A DNA stretch of 8,738 nucleotides, from positions 1 to 8,738 of the forward strand of contig JACQLN010000013.1 in assembly GCA_016204035.1 (NCBI GenBank), in the 5' to 3' direction. Below, one piece after another: positions 1 to 4,949 of this stretch (position 1 is the stretch's first letter; the number at the start of each line of letters is the position of its first letter). A program made the position numbers and the translations under genes. A model generated the notes under the pieces. It was given only the letters and a program-made list of their open reading frames with translations. It was not told the origin of the DNA and did no database searches. This stretch comes from Parcubacteria group bacterium (GTDB lineage: Bacteria > Patescibacteriota > Minisyncoccia > JACQLN01).

Positions 1-431
1 CCGAAAATAAGGCCCAACCCGAAAGCGGCGGCGATTATACCCATACCTTCGGTGCGTTCATGTTTGCCGGTAACATCGGCAATATAGGCCTGGGCCACCG
101 CGGTGCTGGAACCAAAAATACCGTTTAGAATTCTAGCTAAAAAAAGCATCCACACGGACGTGGATAAACCAAAAAAAATAAATGAGGCGGCCGTGCCTAA
201 AGAAGTTACGGCTAAAACCGGCTTGCGGCCGATCTTGTCGGAAATTCTCCCAAGTACCGGCGAAAACAAAAATTGCATCAAAGCGTATGAGGCGGCCAAA
301 AACGCCACCGCCGTAGTGGACAGGCCAAAACGGTCGGCCAGTTCCGGATACAGCGGCAGAATAAAACTTAAACCCAAAAAATCAATGAAAACTACGGTAA
401 AAATGACCCCGAGGCGGTTTTTTAGTTTCAT
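1..431 (-). CDS. MFS transporter, N-terminal part (cut by window edge)
   Basis: First 143 residues of a major facilitator superfamily proton-coupled exporter of the inner membrane; the gene continues beyond the left edge. Read on the minus strand from the ATG at 429-431, it starts MKLKNRLGVIFTVVFIDFLG, the usual first helix of drug-exporter (DHA1/TetA-like) members. The loop between helices 2 and 3 carries motif A, seen as GRISDKIGRKPV at about residues 60-71, and further hydrophobic segments follow. Substrate cannot be told from this half; drug or metabolite efflux is the usual role of such sequences. There is no Shine-Dalgarno, but a TATAAT lies 6 bases before the ATG, so the mRNA is probably leaderless. 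Family assignment is firm, function is not. Confidence 0.85.
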   Translation of the reverse strand, partial: MKLKNRLGVIFTVVFIDFLGLSFILPLYPELADRFGLSTTAVAFLAASYALMQFLFSPVLGRISDKIGRKPVLAVTSLGTAASFIFFGLSTSVWMLFLARILNGIFGSSTAVAQAYIADVTGKHERTEGMGIIAAAFGLGLIF

Positions 432-437
432 TGTTTG

Positions 438-466
438 ATTATACCCCGTTAGAAGTTTATTTTTAA
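438..466 (-). promoter_or_regulatory. Promoter of the MFS transporter gene, leaderless
   Basis: On the minus strand, TATAAT (443-438) sits 6 bases before the ATG, with a 17-base spacer to TTAAAA (466-461, 4 of 6 match to TTGACA). Transcription would begin at or next to the start codon. The -10 and most of the spacer lie in the left arm of the inverted repeat at 443-456/533-546. Confidence 0.55.
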
Positions 467-546
467 AGTTACCAAAAAAACTAACAAATAAGTAAATATA
501 TTTTCTCTGGGTAAATTGAATTGGATGATCGGACTTCTAACGGGGT
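443..546. repeat. 14-bp perfect inverted repeat, arms 443-456 and 533-546
   Basis: ACCCCGTTAGAAGT at 443-456 is exactly matched as ACTTCTAACGGGGT at 533-546, with 76 AT-rich bases between. Each arm is followed, in its own outward direction, by a TATAAT-like or TTATAAC-like hexamer and an ATG. The arms may therefore be two copies of one promoter-like motif facing away from each other; only the left copy has a clear gene behind it. Confidence 0.7.
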
Positions 547-554
547 TATAACAA

Positions 555-596
555 ATGAAAAACAATCTAGCCCGAGTGAATCTTCACTGGGGCTAG
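555..596 (-). terminator. Rho-independent terminator for the 765-1810 minus-strand operon
   Basis: A hairpin with arms 567-580 and 583-596 (13 of 14 positions pair) is followed on the minus strand by ATTGTTTTT. On the plus strand no T run follows, so it acts for leftward transcription. It lies beyond element G copy 1, so that element would be inside the operon's 3' untranslated region. Confidence 0.65.
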
Positions 597-612
597 AATA
601 GATAGTAAAATA

Positions 613-709
613 AAAACATCATTCCGAGCGACTTCAAGGAGGTTCCAATTAAATTATAAAGAGGGAGGATGCAAGTGCCCCTCCTTGCAGGAGCGAGGGG
701 TGATGTTTT
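613..709 (+). repeat. Element G, copy 1: long hairpin with tandem G.A mismatches
   Basis: Outer arms 613-621 and 701-709 pair perfectly (AAAACATCA/TGATGTTTT). The stem continues inward with T622.G700, T623.G699, C624-G698 and C625-G697. Then come a tandem G.A/A.G step (626-627 with 695-696), two G-C pairs, and a second tandem G.A/A.G step (630-631 with 691-692). A long inner stem follows (632-642 with 680-690, one mismatch) with a loop of about 37 bases that is purine-rich. The mismatches read as G.A only on the plus strand, where they could form sheared pairs; on the minus strand they would be C.U. Copy 2 is at 1836-1933 and a diverged copy at 5627-5717. Confidence 0.8.
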
Positions 710-764
710 ATTTTCTCCACGACGAGTTCACTGGTTAGGAAACGGAAGCTTGGCGGAATATACA

Positions 765-1088
765 TTATTCAGCGTTGATTTCCGATTCCACATCCAAAAC
801 TTCCCTGTCTAGATCGTTGATGTTGGTGCTGTTCAAATCGGTTTCAATATCGGCCACTTCGTCGGAAACACCCACGTTCTGCAAAGAAGCCGTATATTCG
901 TCGGTGGGCTCCACAGCCACATTATTGGCAATTTCTTCCGTAGCCGCTTGTTCGGTATTCCCCCGTGGCCAAGCATAAAAAGCTATAGCTATAGCCGCGA
1001 CCACCACGCCTGTCACCACCCAAGCCCAATGGTTGTTTTGATTTTCTCCGTTGCCGTTGCCGGCCGATGAATTTGTTGTGTCTTCCAT
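765..1088 (-). CDS. Small one-helix membrane protein with acidic tail
   Basis: 107 residues. The N-terminus (1-19) is polar and rich in Asn and Gly. One transmembrane helix follows at about 20-41 (HWAWVVTGVVVAAIAIAFYAWP), then an acidic extracytoplasmic or periplasm-facing tail. The tail ends in a repeated pattern of SDEVADIETDLNSTNINDLD type (75-94), which I associate with hypothetical proteins of Patescibacteria. No catalytic motif is visible, and the function is unknown. It lies 95 bases downstream of the secreted coiled-coil gene in the same direction, and both share the terminator at 555-596, so they probably form one operon acting at the cell envelope. There is no Shine-Dalgarno before the ATG. 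Confidence 0.75.
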   Translation of the reverse strand: MEDTTNSSAGNGNGENQNNHWAWVVTGVVVAAIAIAFYAWPRGNTEQAATEEIANNVAVEPTDEYTASLQNVGVSDEVADIETDLNSTNINDLDREVLDVESEINAE

Positions 1089-1112
1089 ATTTTTAATTGC
1101 GATGCTAATTTA

Positions 1113-1155
1113 CGAATTCATGCGAATCTACAAATAAATCTATTCGTGTCATTCG
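1113..1155. repeat. Intergenic hairpin of paired CGAAT/ATTCG blocks
   Basis: CGAAT at 1113-1117 and 1123-1127 faces ATTCG at 1142-1146 and 1151-1155, giving an interrupted hairpin between the two genes of the operon. A further ATTCGCG follows at 1161-1167. The same ATTCGCG motif recurs in the rplS leader, so this may be a dispersed intergenic palindrome family. Confidence 0.5.
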
Positions 1156-1183
1156 CGCGTATTCGCGTATTGGTGTCGCGTTT

Positions 1184-1810
1184 TTATTTCTTATTAACTC
1201 CTTTGATGGAACTGATCACATCCACCAAAGCGGCGTGGGCTTCTTTAACGGCTGTTTTCACCCCTTCCAACTGGGTCTTGGCATTTTCAAAATTCGCTTT
1301 GGGATCTTCGGAATCGGCCACTGTTTCTAAAGCGGTTTTGGTTTCGGCCAGTTTAAGTTTAGCCGCTTCAATCTTGGTTTTAGCCGAATCTAAAGCGGTT
1401 TTGCCGCTGGAAACATTCTTGCCGTCTTGGGCTAATTTTTCCAGCCGGGTTGAAATTCTTTCAGCTAGATTATCCAACCGGACAATAGCCGCTTCAAACC
1501 TGGCGGCCATACGCCGGATGGAGGTTTTGACGCGTTCGGCCCGGGCCGCGTCTAACTTTCTTTTTGCCGCCGCGACTTTATCTTTTTTTTCTCCAACTTT
1601 GGCCGCCGATTCCGCTCGGCGTTCTTTAACTTTATTCTCTATCTCCTGCCGTTGGGCCTGTAAACGCTCCAAACGGGATTTAACGTTTTCCTTCAAACCG
1701 ACTCCGGCCGCGGAATCATCGGAAGGTTCTTGGGCTAAAACCGGCACGGCTAGCGCGGTTAAAACCAATCCGGCCGCCGCCAATAAACAAAAGGATCTTT
1801 TTAATATCAT
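1184..1810 (-). CDS. Secreted coiled-coil protein with signal peptide
   Basis: 208 residues from the ATG at 1808-1810. An in-frame ATG at 1861 would lie inside element G and place 17 residues before the signal peptide, so the internal start is preferred. Residues 1-26 form a Sec signal peptide: KR, a hydrophobic core LLAAAGLVLTALAV, and likely cleavage after VLA. The mature part is almost entirely charged Ala/Glu/Lys/Arg helix with two coiled-coil stretches, about 38-128 and 137-200, separated by a Gly/Ser-containing hinge (130-137). No enzymatic motif is seen. It is probably a structural or adaptor protein outside the membrane, encoded with the one-helix membrane protein downstream. The family is common in CPR genomes in my experience, but its function is unknown. 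Confidence 0.8.
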   Translation of the reverse strand: MILKRSFCLLAAAGLVLTALAVPVLAQEPSDDSAAGVGLKENVKSRLERLQAQRQEIENKVKERRAESAAKVGEKKDKVAAAKRKLDAARAERVKTSIRRMAARFEAAIVRLDNLAERISTRLEKLAQDGKNVSSGKTALDSAKTKIEAAKLKLAETKTALETVADSEDPKANFENAKTQLEGVKTAVKEAHAALVDVISSIKGVNKK

Positions 1811-1835
1811 ATTAAAAAACACAACCGCTAACCAA

Positions 1836-1933
1836 GCAAATATCATTTTGAGCGACTTCAAGGAGGTTCCATTTAATTATAAAGAGGGAGGATGGAAGAG
1901 CTCCTCCTTGCAGGAGCGAAAGGTGATATTTGC
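1836..1933 (+). repeat. Element G, copy 2: long hairpin with tandem G.A mismatches
   Basis: Roughly 90% identical to copy 1 and in the same orientation. Outer arms 1836-1845 and 1924-1933 pair perfectly. Then come T.G, T.G, T-A, T-A, tandem G.A (1850-1851 with 1918-1919), G-C, C-G, and tandem G.A (1854-1855 with 1914-1915), followed by the inner stem. Compared with copy 1, three stem pairs changed on both sides: C617-G705 became T1841-A1928, and C624-G698 and C625-G697 became T1848-A1921 and T1849-A1920. The element ends 25 bases before the start codon of the coiled-coil gene, in the opposite orientation to it. Confidence 0.8.
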
Positions 1934-2115
1934 GCGGTTAACTTAATTTATAAACCTAAACTAATAATTACCTCCATAATAGCACCGCTTCCCTATTTGG
2001 CAACGACAGAGGTGTGAATTGTTTCCAGCTCTATTTACAACTCCGATAATGTTCTGGGACAATAGAACTAAGCGAATAAGTTTCAACTACCGTTCGTTTG
2101 GTTGGCATAAATCAC
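1934..2115. other. Gene-free spacer upstream of the pseudouridine synthase gene
   Basis: No gene, tRNA or clear hairpin was found here. GATAAT at 2045-2050 is the best -10 candidate for the rightward gene, but the nearest -35-like hexamer (TTGTTT, 2019-2024) is 20 bases away. The promoter is therefore uncertain. Confidence 0.4.
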
Positions 2116-3066
2116 ATGCTCAAATTCAAAATTACCAAAGAACACGCCGGGGAAAGGTTGGATATTTTTCTGCATGTTAAATATTTTGATTTCTCGCGGA
2201 GCTGGCTCCAGAAACTCATCAAAAAAGGCCGGGCTCTCGTCAACAACAAGCCGACCGAACCGGCCCGTAAATTAAAACCGGGCGACGTCATAGATTTTGA
2301 ACTGGAACTGCCGCCGGAAATATCGCTGGAGCCGGGTGAACCCCCCGGCGAAAAAGTAAAAATAGTTTTTGAAAATAACGACTTTATCGTTGTCAACAAG
2401 CCCGCGGGTCTATCGGCCCATCCTTCGTCCAGCGAACCCAAAGGCACGCTGGTTAACTGGCTTATCGCCCACCATCCGCCTATAAAATCCGTGGGCGACA
2501 ATTTAACCGCGGGCAATATCCGGCCGGGGTTAGTGCACCGCCTGGACAAAGACACTTCGGGTCTGATGATCGCGGCCAAAAATCAAAAAACTTTTTTGTG
2601 GCTTAAGAAACAGTTCCAGACGCATCAAATTTCCAAAAAATATATCGGTTTGACGAACGGCGACCCTGCGCCGGGCCGGGATTCCGGTCAAGTGGATCTA
2701 AACATTGTGCGCTCGCGCTCCGACCCCACTAAAAATACCGTGAGCCGGGCTAAAAACGTCGGCCGCGCGGCTTTGACCTATTTTAACATCACCAAAAGAT
2801 ACGCCGACCACACCTTGATTGAAGCGAGACCGGTCACCGGCCGAACACACCAAATAAGGGTGCATATGAAACACTTAGGCACACCTATTGCCGGCGACAA
2901 AAAGTATGGCTCACCATCCAAAGATCCCAAGCATTTGGGCCGGATGTTCCTGCATGCCGAATACATCAGTTTTGAAGCGCCTAGCGGCGAAAAATTCTCT
3001 TTTAACGCCCCCCTGCCCCAGGAACTGGAAGAATGCTTGAAAAATATACCGTATGTGGTAAGATAA
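2116..3066 (+). CDS. rluD: RluA/RluD-family 23S rRNA pseudouridine synthase
   Basis: 316 residues. It converts specific uridines of large-subunit rRNA to pseudouridine in the cytoplasm. An S4 RNA-binding domain occupies about residues 9-65 (GERLDIFL through KLKPGDVIDFELELP). The RluA-type catalytic domain follows, with NDFIVVNKPAGLSAHPS at 88-104, the signature HRLDKDTSGLMI at 141-152 with catalytic Asp144, and RTHQIRVHMKHLGTPIAGD at 243-261. Length and domain order fit RluD (about 320 residues). The exact target uridines cannot be read from sequence, so rluC or another RluA paralogue is possible. The ATG at 2116 was preferred over an upstream TTG at 2098. No Shine-Dalgarno is seen. It precedes rplS in the same direction by 93 bases, a plausible ribosome-related transcription unit. 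Confidence 0.9.
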   Translation: MLKFKITKEHAGERLDIFLHVKYFDFSRSWLQKLIKKGRALVNNKPTEPARKLKPGDVIDFELELPPEISLEPGEPPGEKVKIVFENNDFIVVNKPAGLSAHPSSSEPKGTLVNWLIAHHPPIKSVGDNLTAGNIRPGLVHRLDKDTSGLMIAAKNQKTFLWLKKQFQTHQISKKYIGLTNGDPAPGRDSGQVDLNIVRSRSDPTKNTVSRAKNVGRAALTYFNITKRYADHTLIEARPVTGRTHQIRVHMKHLGTPIAGDKKYGSPSKDPKHLGRMFLHAEYISFEAPSGEKFSFNAPLPQELEECLKNIPYVVR

Positions 3067-3074
3067 CTACTTCT

Positions 3075-3154
3075 CGCGAATATAGCTAATCAGCGCTAAT
3101 ATAGCCAATGAGTTTTTATTAGCCATATTCGCGTCAATTCGCCATATTGGCGAA
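3075..3154 (+). promoter_or_regulatory. Structured leader of rplS: two hairpins
   Basis: A long inverted repeat pairs 3075-3090 with 3118-3133 (15 of 16 positions, CGCGAATAT... with ...ATATTCGCG). A perfect 7-bp hairpin, TTCGCCA (3138-3144) with TGGCGAA (3148-3154), ends 5 bases before the rplS ATG and so occupies the ribosome-entry region. No Shine-Dalgarno is present. Translational control of L19 by this fold is possible, but it could equally be a dispersed palindromic repeat. Confidence 0.5.
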
Positions 3155-3159
3155 AACTA

Positions 3160-3654
3160 ATGAACAAACTCCAAAAATTTATCGGCTACGAATACACCAC
3201 CTTAAAGGATAACCCCGCCTTAAAGGCCGGTTTTCGCGTGGGCGACACGGTTAAAGTCCACCAGATGATCAAAGAAATCACCACCACCAAAAAGAACATT
3301 TCCAAAACAGCTAAAAAAGCGCTGGAAAAATCGGGCGGAGGCGACAAAGGGCCGGTGGAAAGAATCCAAGTTTTTGAAGGCATAGTCATAGCCCGAAAAC
3401 ACGGCGCCGAGCCGGGCGCCAGTTTCACCGTAAGAAAAATCGCGGCCGGCGGCGTGGCCGTGGAAAAAATTTATCCTTTGTATTCCCCCACCCTTAAAAA
3501 AATCGAGATAGTTTCGCGCCCTAAAGTCCGCCGGGCCAAACTTTACTTTTTAAGAAACCGCACCGGCGTGGCCGCCCGCCGCCTCGGCGTCGGCGTAGCC
3601 GTGCCAACGGATTCGGTTGAACCCAAAGAAACTCTCTCTGAAGAAACTAAATAA
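3160..3654 (+). CDS. rplS: Ribosomal protein L19 (bL19) with internal insertion and C-terminal tail
   Basis: 164 residues. A bacterial 50S protein at the interface with the small subunit. Conserved parts are FRVGDTVKVH (25-34), RIQVFEGIVIARK (68-80), SFTVRKIAAGGVAVEKIYPLYSPTL (88-112) and VRRAKLYFLRNRTGVAARR (123-141). Typical bacterial L19 is about 115 residues. The excess comes from roughly 26-30 extra residues at about 37-66 (Lys/Thr-rich, ending SGGGDKGPV) in the loop before the RIQVFEG strand, plus a tail after 142 ending in an acidic SVEPKETLSEETK. The reading frame ends with tandem stops TAATAA that touch the following tRNA gene. The start follows a hairpin leader and lacks a Shine-Dalgarno. 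Identification is secure. Confidence 0.95.
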   Translation: MNKLQKFIGYEYTTLKDNPALKAGFRVGDTVKVHQMIKEITTTKKNISKTAKKALEKSGGGDKGPVERIQVFEGIVIARKHGAEPGASFTVRKIAAGGVAVEKIYPLYSPTLKKIEIVSRPKVRRAKLYFLRNRTGVAARRLGVGVAVPTDSVEPKETLSEETK

Positions 3655-3657
3655 TAA

Positions 3658-3742
3658 GCGGACGTGGTGAAACTTGGTAGACACACTACCTTGAGGTGGT
3701 AGCGCCCGTAAGGGTATGGGAGTTCGAATCTCCCCGTCCGCA
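3658..3742 (+). tRNA. tRNA-Leu, anticodon GAG
   Basis: 85 bases with a full class II cloverleaf. Acceptor stem GCGGACG (3658-3664) pairs with CGTCCGC (3735-3741). Anticodon stem CTACC/GGTAG (3686-3690/3698-3702) holds the loop TTGAGGT with anticodon GAG at 3693-3695. The long variable arm with CCC...GGG is typical of leucine tRNA. The T arm is GGGAG TTCGAAT CTCCC (3718-3734). The discriminator is A3742. CCA is not encoded, so it must be added after processing. The gene begins 3 bases after the rplS stop and has no promoter room of its own, so it is probably cut out of the rplS transcript. Confidence 0.97.
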
Positions 3743-3744
3743 CA
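3725..3744 (+). repeat. tRNA-Leu 3'-end repeat, first copy (attachment-site-like)
   Basis: The last 18 bases of the tRNA plus two flanking bases (CGAATCTCCCCGTCCGCACA) recur exactly at 3858-3877. A direct repeat of a tRNA 3' end is the usual footprint of integration by a tyrosine-recombinase element. Confidence 0.8.
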
Positions 3745-3877
3745 CCGGAGCAAGCCAACTGCTTGGCTTGCGTGGAGATTCGAAAACCGGAGCATGTTCC
3801 GAACCCTGTGAGGAACAGCGAGGTGGGGTCGCGACCGAGCGAAGCGAGAGTTGTGACCGAATCTCCCCGTCCGCACA
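3743..3877 (+). repeat. tRNA-associated hairpin cluster ending in a second tRNA 3'-end copy
   Basis: About 133 bases separate the two 20-bp copies (second copy 3858-3877). They hold no gene but three hairpins: GCAAGCC/GGCTTGC (3750-3756/3765-3771), TGTTCC/GGAACA (3795-3800/3812-3817), and a 9-bp stem 3827-3835/3850-3858. The third encloses CCGAGCGAAGCGAG, which again allows a tandem G.A step. GGAGATTCGA at 3774-3783 is the exact reverse complement of 3724-3733 in the tRNA T arm. No integrase is present, so this is either a deletion scar or a small non-autonomous element. Confidence 0.7.
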
Positions 3878-3906
3878 TTGATTCATACTCAAAATCAGAT
3901 TAAAAT
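3878..3906 (+). promoter_or_regulatory. Promoter of the antitoxin-like remnant, leaderless
   Basis: TTGATT (3878-3883), a 17-base spacer and TAAAAT (3901-3906, 5 of 6 match to TATAAT). The ATG at 3913 is 7 bases after the -10, so transcription would start at the first codon. Confidence 0.6.
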
Positions 3907-3912
3907 AAAAAC

Positions 3913-4060
3913 ATGCCAACCATAAACTATACCCAAAAAAATTACCCAAGGGGCAGAGTTTGTGATTATACCTAAAAAAGATTACGAGAGACTTTTGTCT
4001 GGGAGAGTCATAAAAGAATACCGACCTACAATCAGCGAAAAAAGAGCGCTAGCCCGTTAA
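3913..4060 (+). pseudogene. Frameshifted, shortened antitoxin-like gene (Phd/YefM-type style)
   Basis: From the ATG at 3913 the frame closes at 3973-3975. Dropping one A near 3923-3925 gives a continuous 48-residue protein starting MPTITIPKKITQGAEF, then VIIPKKDYERLL, and ending EKRALAR at the stop 4058-4060. The phrase EFVIIPKKDYERLL resembles small antitoxins of bacterial toxin-antitoxin pairs that I know from CPR genomes, which usually run on for 20-30 more residues. No toxin gene follows; a strong terminator overlaps the stop codon instead. The frame could alternatively be restored at the run of seven A (3935-3941) by polymerase slippage, or the indel could be a sequencing error. The gene is probably broken. 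The family call is by eye, and its class is uncertain. Confidence 0.55.
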
Positions 4061-4089
4061 AACCCCGAAGGGTAACCCTTCGGGGTTTT
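4059..4089. terminator. Perfect bidirectional terminator
   Basis: AAAACCCCGAAGGG (4059-4072) and its exact complement (4076-4089) enclose a 3-base loop, with a T run on either strand. It overlaps the stop codon of the antitoxin remnant. Confidence 0.9.
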
Positions 4090-4131
4090 GGTTTCGTCTG
4101 GCTGGAATCACGGCTGGAATCATAATCTATT

Positions 4132-4165
4132 TTCTATCAATTCCGCTATAGCAGAATAATTAGAA
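4132..4165. repeat. Hairpin repeat A, copy 1
   Basis: Left arm 4132-4146, loop TATA, right arm GCAGAATAATTAGAA (4151-4165). The right arm is identical to copy 2 at 4455-4469, while the left arm is diverged and pairs at 11 of 15 positions. It precedes palindrome P1 by about 43 bases. Confidence 0.65.
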
Positions 4166-4207
4166 TAATCAGTTAGTTAGAAATAATACTAAATAAACAT
4201 CCACATC

Positions 4208-4256
4208 CGGTGAGCATGCGATCGCATGCTCACCGTATGAATCTGTTTACGGGAAT
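4208..4256. repeat. Palindrome repeat P, copy 1
   Basis: A perfect 28-bp palindrome at 4208-4235 (half-site CGGTGAGCATGCGA) is followed by GAATCTGTTTACGGGAAT (4239-4256). The whole 49-bp unit recurs at 5035-5083 with one difference. The palindrome centre contains GCGATCGC. Confidence 0.9.
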
Positions 4257-4330
4257 TGGCTCCACTTTTGAAGCCATTTTAAGTGATGGGAATGATAAAT
4301 CACACGAAGTCTGACCTTATAAATTATTCA

Positions 4331-4358
4331 TTGACATTCATATACCATTTGCTATACT
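4331..4358 (+). promoter_or_regulatory. Strong promoter of a very short transcript
   Basis: TTGACA (4331-4336), a 16-base spacer and TATACT (4353-4358). It matches consensus better than most promoters in the window, yet a terminator lies only about 30 bases past the expected start. Confidence 0.75.
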
Positions 4359-4364
4359 AATAGC

Positions 4365-4416
4365 ACAAAGTGCCGAAAGGCTCCGAGAAACCCCGCGAAA
4401 GCGGGGTTTCGATTTT
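4365..4416 (+). ncRNA. Predicted small RNA of about 50 nt
   Basis: Bounded by the promoter at 4331-4358 and a terminator hairpin at 4387-4410 (GAAACCCCGC/GCGGGGTTTC, GAAA loop) followed by GATTTT. A first small hairpin, GCC GAAA GGC (4372-4381), also has a GNRA-type loop. There is no start codon with a usable frame. It could be a free small RNA or an attenuated leader. It resembles no RNA family I can name. Confidence 0.45.
4387..4414 (+). terminator. Terminator of the short transcript
   Basis: A perfect 10-bp stem with GAAA tetraloop, then CGATTTT. The T run is short. Confidence 0.75.
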
Positions 4417-4435
4417 ATAGTATAAATCCTCTCAA

Positions 4436-4469
4436 TTCTAACAATTCTGCGATAGCAGAATAATTAGAA
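4436..4469. repeat. Hairpin repeat A, copy 2
   Basis: Left arm 4436-4450, loop GATA, right arm 4455-4469; 13 of 15 positions pair. The inner 7 bp (ATTCTGC/GCAGAAT) are perfect. The right arm is shared with copy 1. Confidence 0.7.
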
Positions 4470-4500
4470 ATAACTAAACAATACTAGTTTTTTGTTGAGC

Positions 4501-4530
4501 TTGACAAGCACTAGGGCAGTATGCTACACT
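4501..4530 (+). promoter_or_regulatory. Promoter of the small membrane protein gene
   Basis: TTGACA (4501-4506), 18-base spacer, TACACT (4525-4530) with an upstream TG (extended -10). It predicts a leader of about 67 bases that contains a possible hairpin, GGTGAGAAA with TTTTCACC (4540-4572). Confidence 0.7.
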
Positions 4531-4603
4531 TAAAGTATTGGTGAGAAAGCCAACCTTTGCGGTATTTTCACCGTAGAGAACTTGTACCTTAAGGAGATAG
4601 AAC

Positions 4604-4918
4604 ATGACTGCTGTATTGGCTGTTTTTGGCGGTATCATCGCCTTCGGCCTTATGATGGTTTTAAGTTCCATCTTCAACGGCTACGTCTTGAGCGTGCTGT
4701 GGGGATGGTTCATCGTTCCGACCTTCGGCGCGCCCAATCTCGGCATCGTTCCGGCAATCGGCGTCGCCATGGTGGTGAGCTACCTCACCCACCAAACGCA
4801 CAACTGCAAGAAAGAAGAGAAGAATTTCAAAGAGATAGTCGCGGAAGGAGCCGCGAGGGCTGTTGTTAATCCATCGCTCGCTCTTTTTTTCGGATGTATC
4901 GTGCACCTGTTTATGTAG
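4604..4918 (+). CDS. Small multi-pass membrane protein, phage-like in style
   Basis: 104 residues. Hydrophobic stretches at about 3-25, 26-41 (GYVLSVLWGWFIVPTF), 43-62 (APNLGIVPAIGVAMVVSYLT) and 90-104 predict two to four membrane passes. A charged amphipathic segment lies at 64-86 (CKKEEKNFKEIVAEGAARAV). The phrase GYVLSVLWGWFIVPTFGAP resembles small membrane proteins that I recall from tailed-phage genomes, but I cannot name a family. A strong Shine-Dalgarno AAGGAG (4591-4596) sits 7 bases before the ATG, unlike the housekeeping genes here. The gene has its own promoter and terminator and lies between palindrome repeats P1 and P2, so it looks like an acquired one-gene cassette. Function is unknown; superinfection exclusion is a guess only. 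Confidence 0.8.
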   Translation: MTAVLAVFGGIIAFGLMMVLSSIFNGYVLSVLWGWFIVPTFGAPNLGIVPAIGVAMVVSYLTHQTHNCKKEEKNFKEIVAEGAARAVVNPSLALFFGCIVHLFM

Positions 4919-4949
4919 CAGAAATACAGCCATCACACTTCACACCCAG

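Larger units (their letters stand above)
4090..4330. other. Gene-free stretch with tandem and inverted repeats
   Basis: No coding region was found. It holds a short tandem repeat (GGCTGGAATCA twice at about 4100-4121), hairpin repeat A copy 1 and palindrome repeat P copy 1. Confidence 0.6.

Noticed and set aside
103..438. 111-codon plus-strand open frame
   Set aside because: Antisense of the MFS transporter, which shows motif A and membrane helices in the other strand.
555..596. 13-codon leader-peptide-like frame after a TATAAC
   Set aside because: It coincides with a terminator hairpin for the opposite strand; no downstream plus-strand gene would be regulated.
1146..1946. 266-codon plus-strand open frame
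   Set aside because: It is antisense to the secreted coiled-coil gene, whose signal peptide and heptad pattern are clear; the plus reading has no coherent domain.
3543..3949. Several overlapping open frames on the minus strand with CADGEIR-type peptides
   Set aside because: They are antisense readings of tRNA-Leu and its duplicated 3' end plus the end of rplS, a common annotation artefact.
4217..4226. GCGATCGC resembling the cyanobacterial HIP1 motif
   Set aside because: Found only at the centre of the two P palindromes, not iterated across the window, so it is not a HIP1 signature.
4582..4869. 95-codon frame overlapping the small membrane protein gene
   Set aside because: Arg-rich shadow frame; the Shine-Dalgarno and hydrophobic pattern support the frame starting at 4604.
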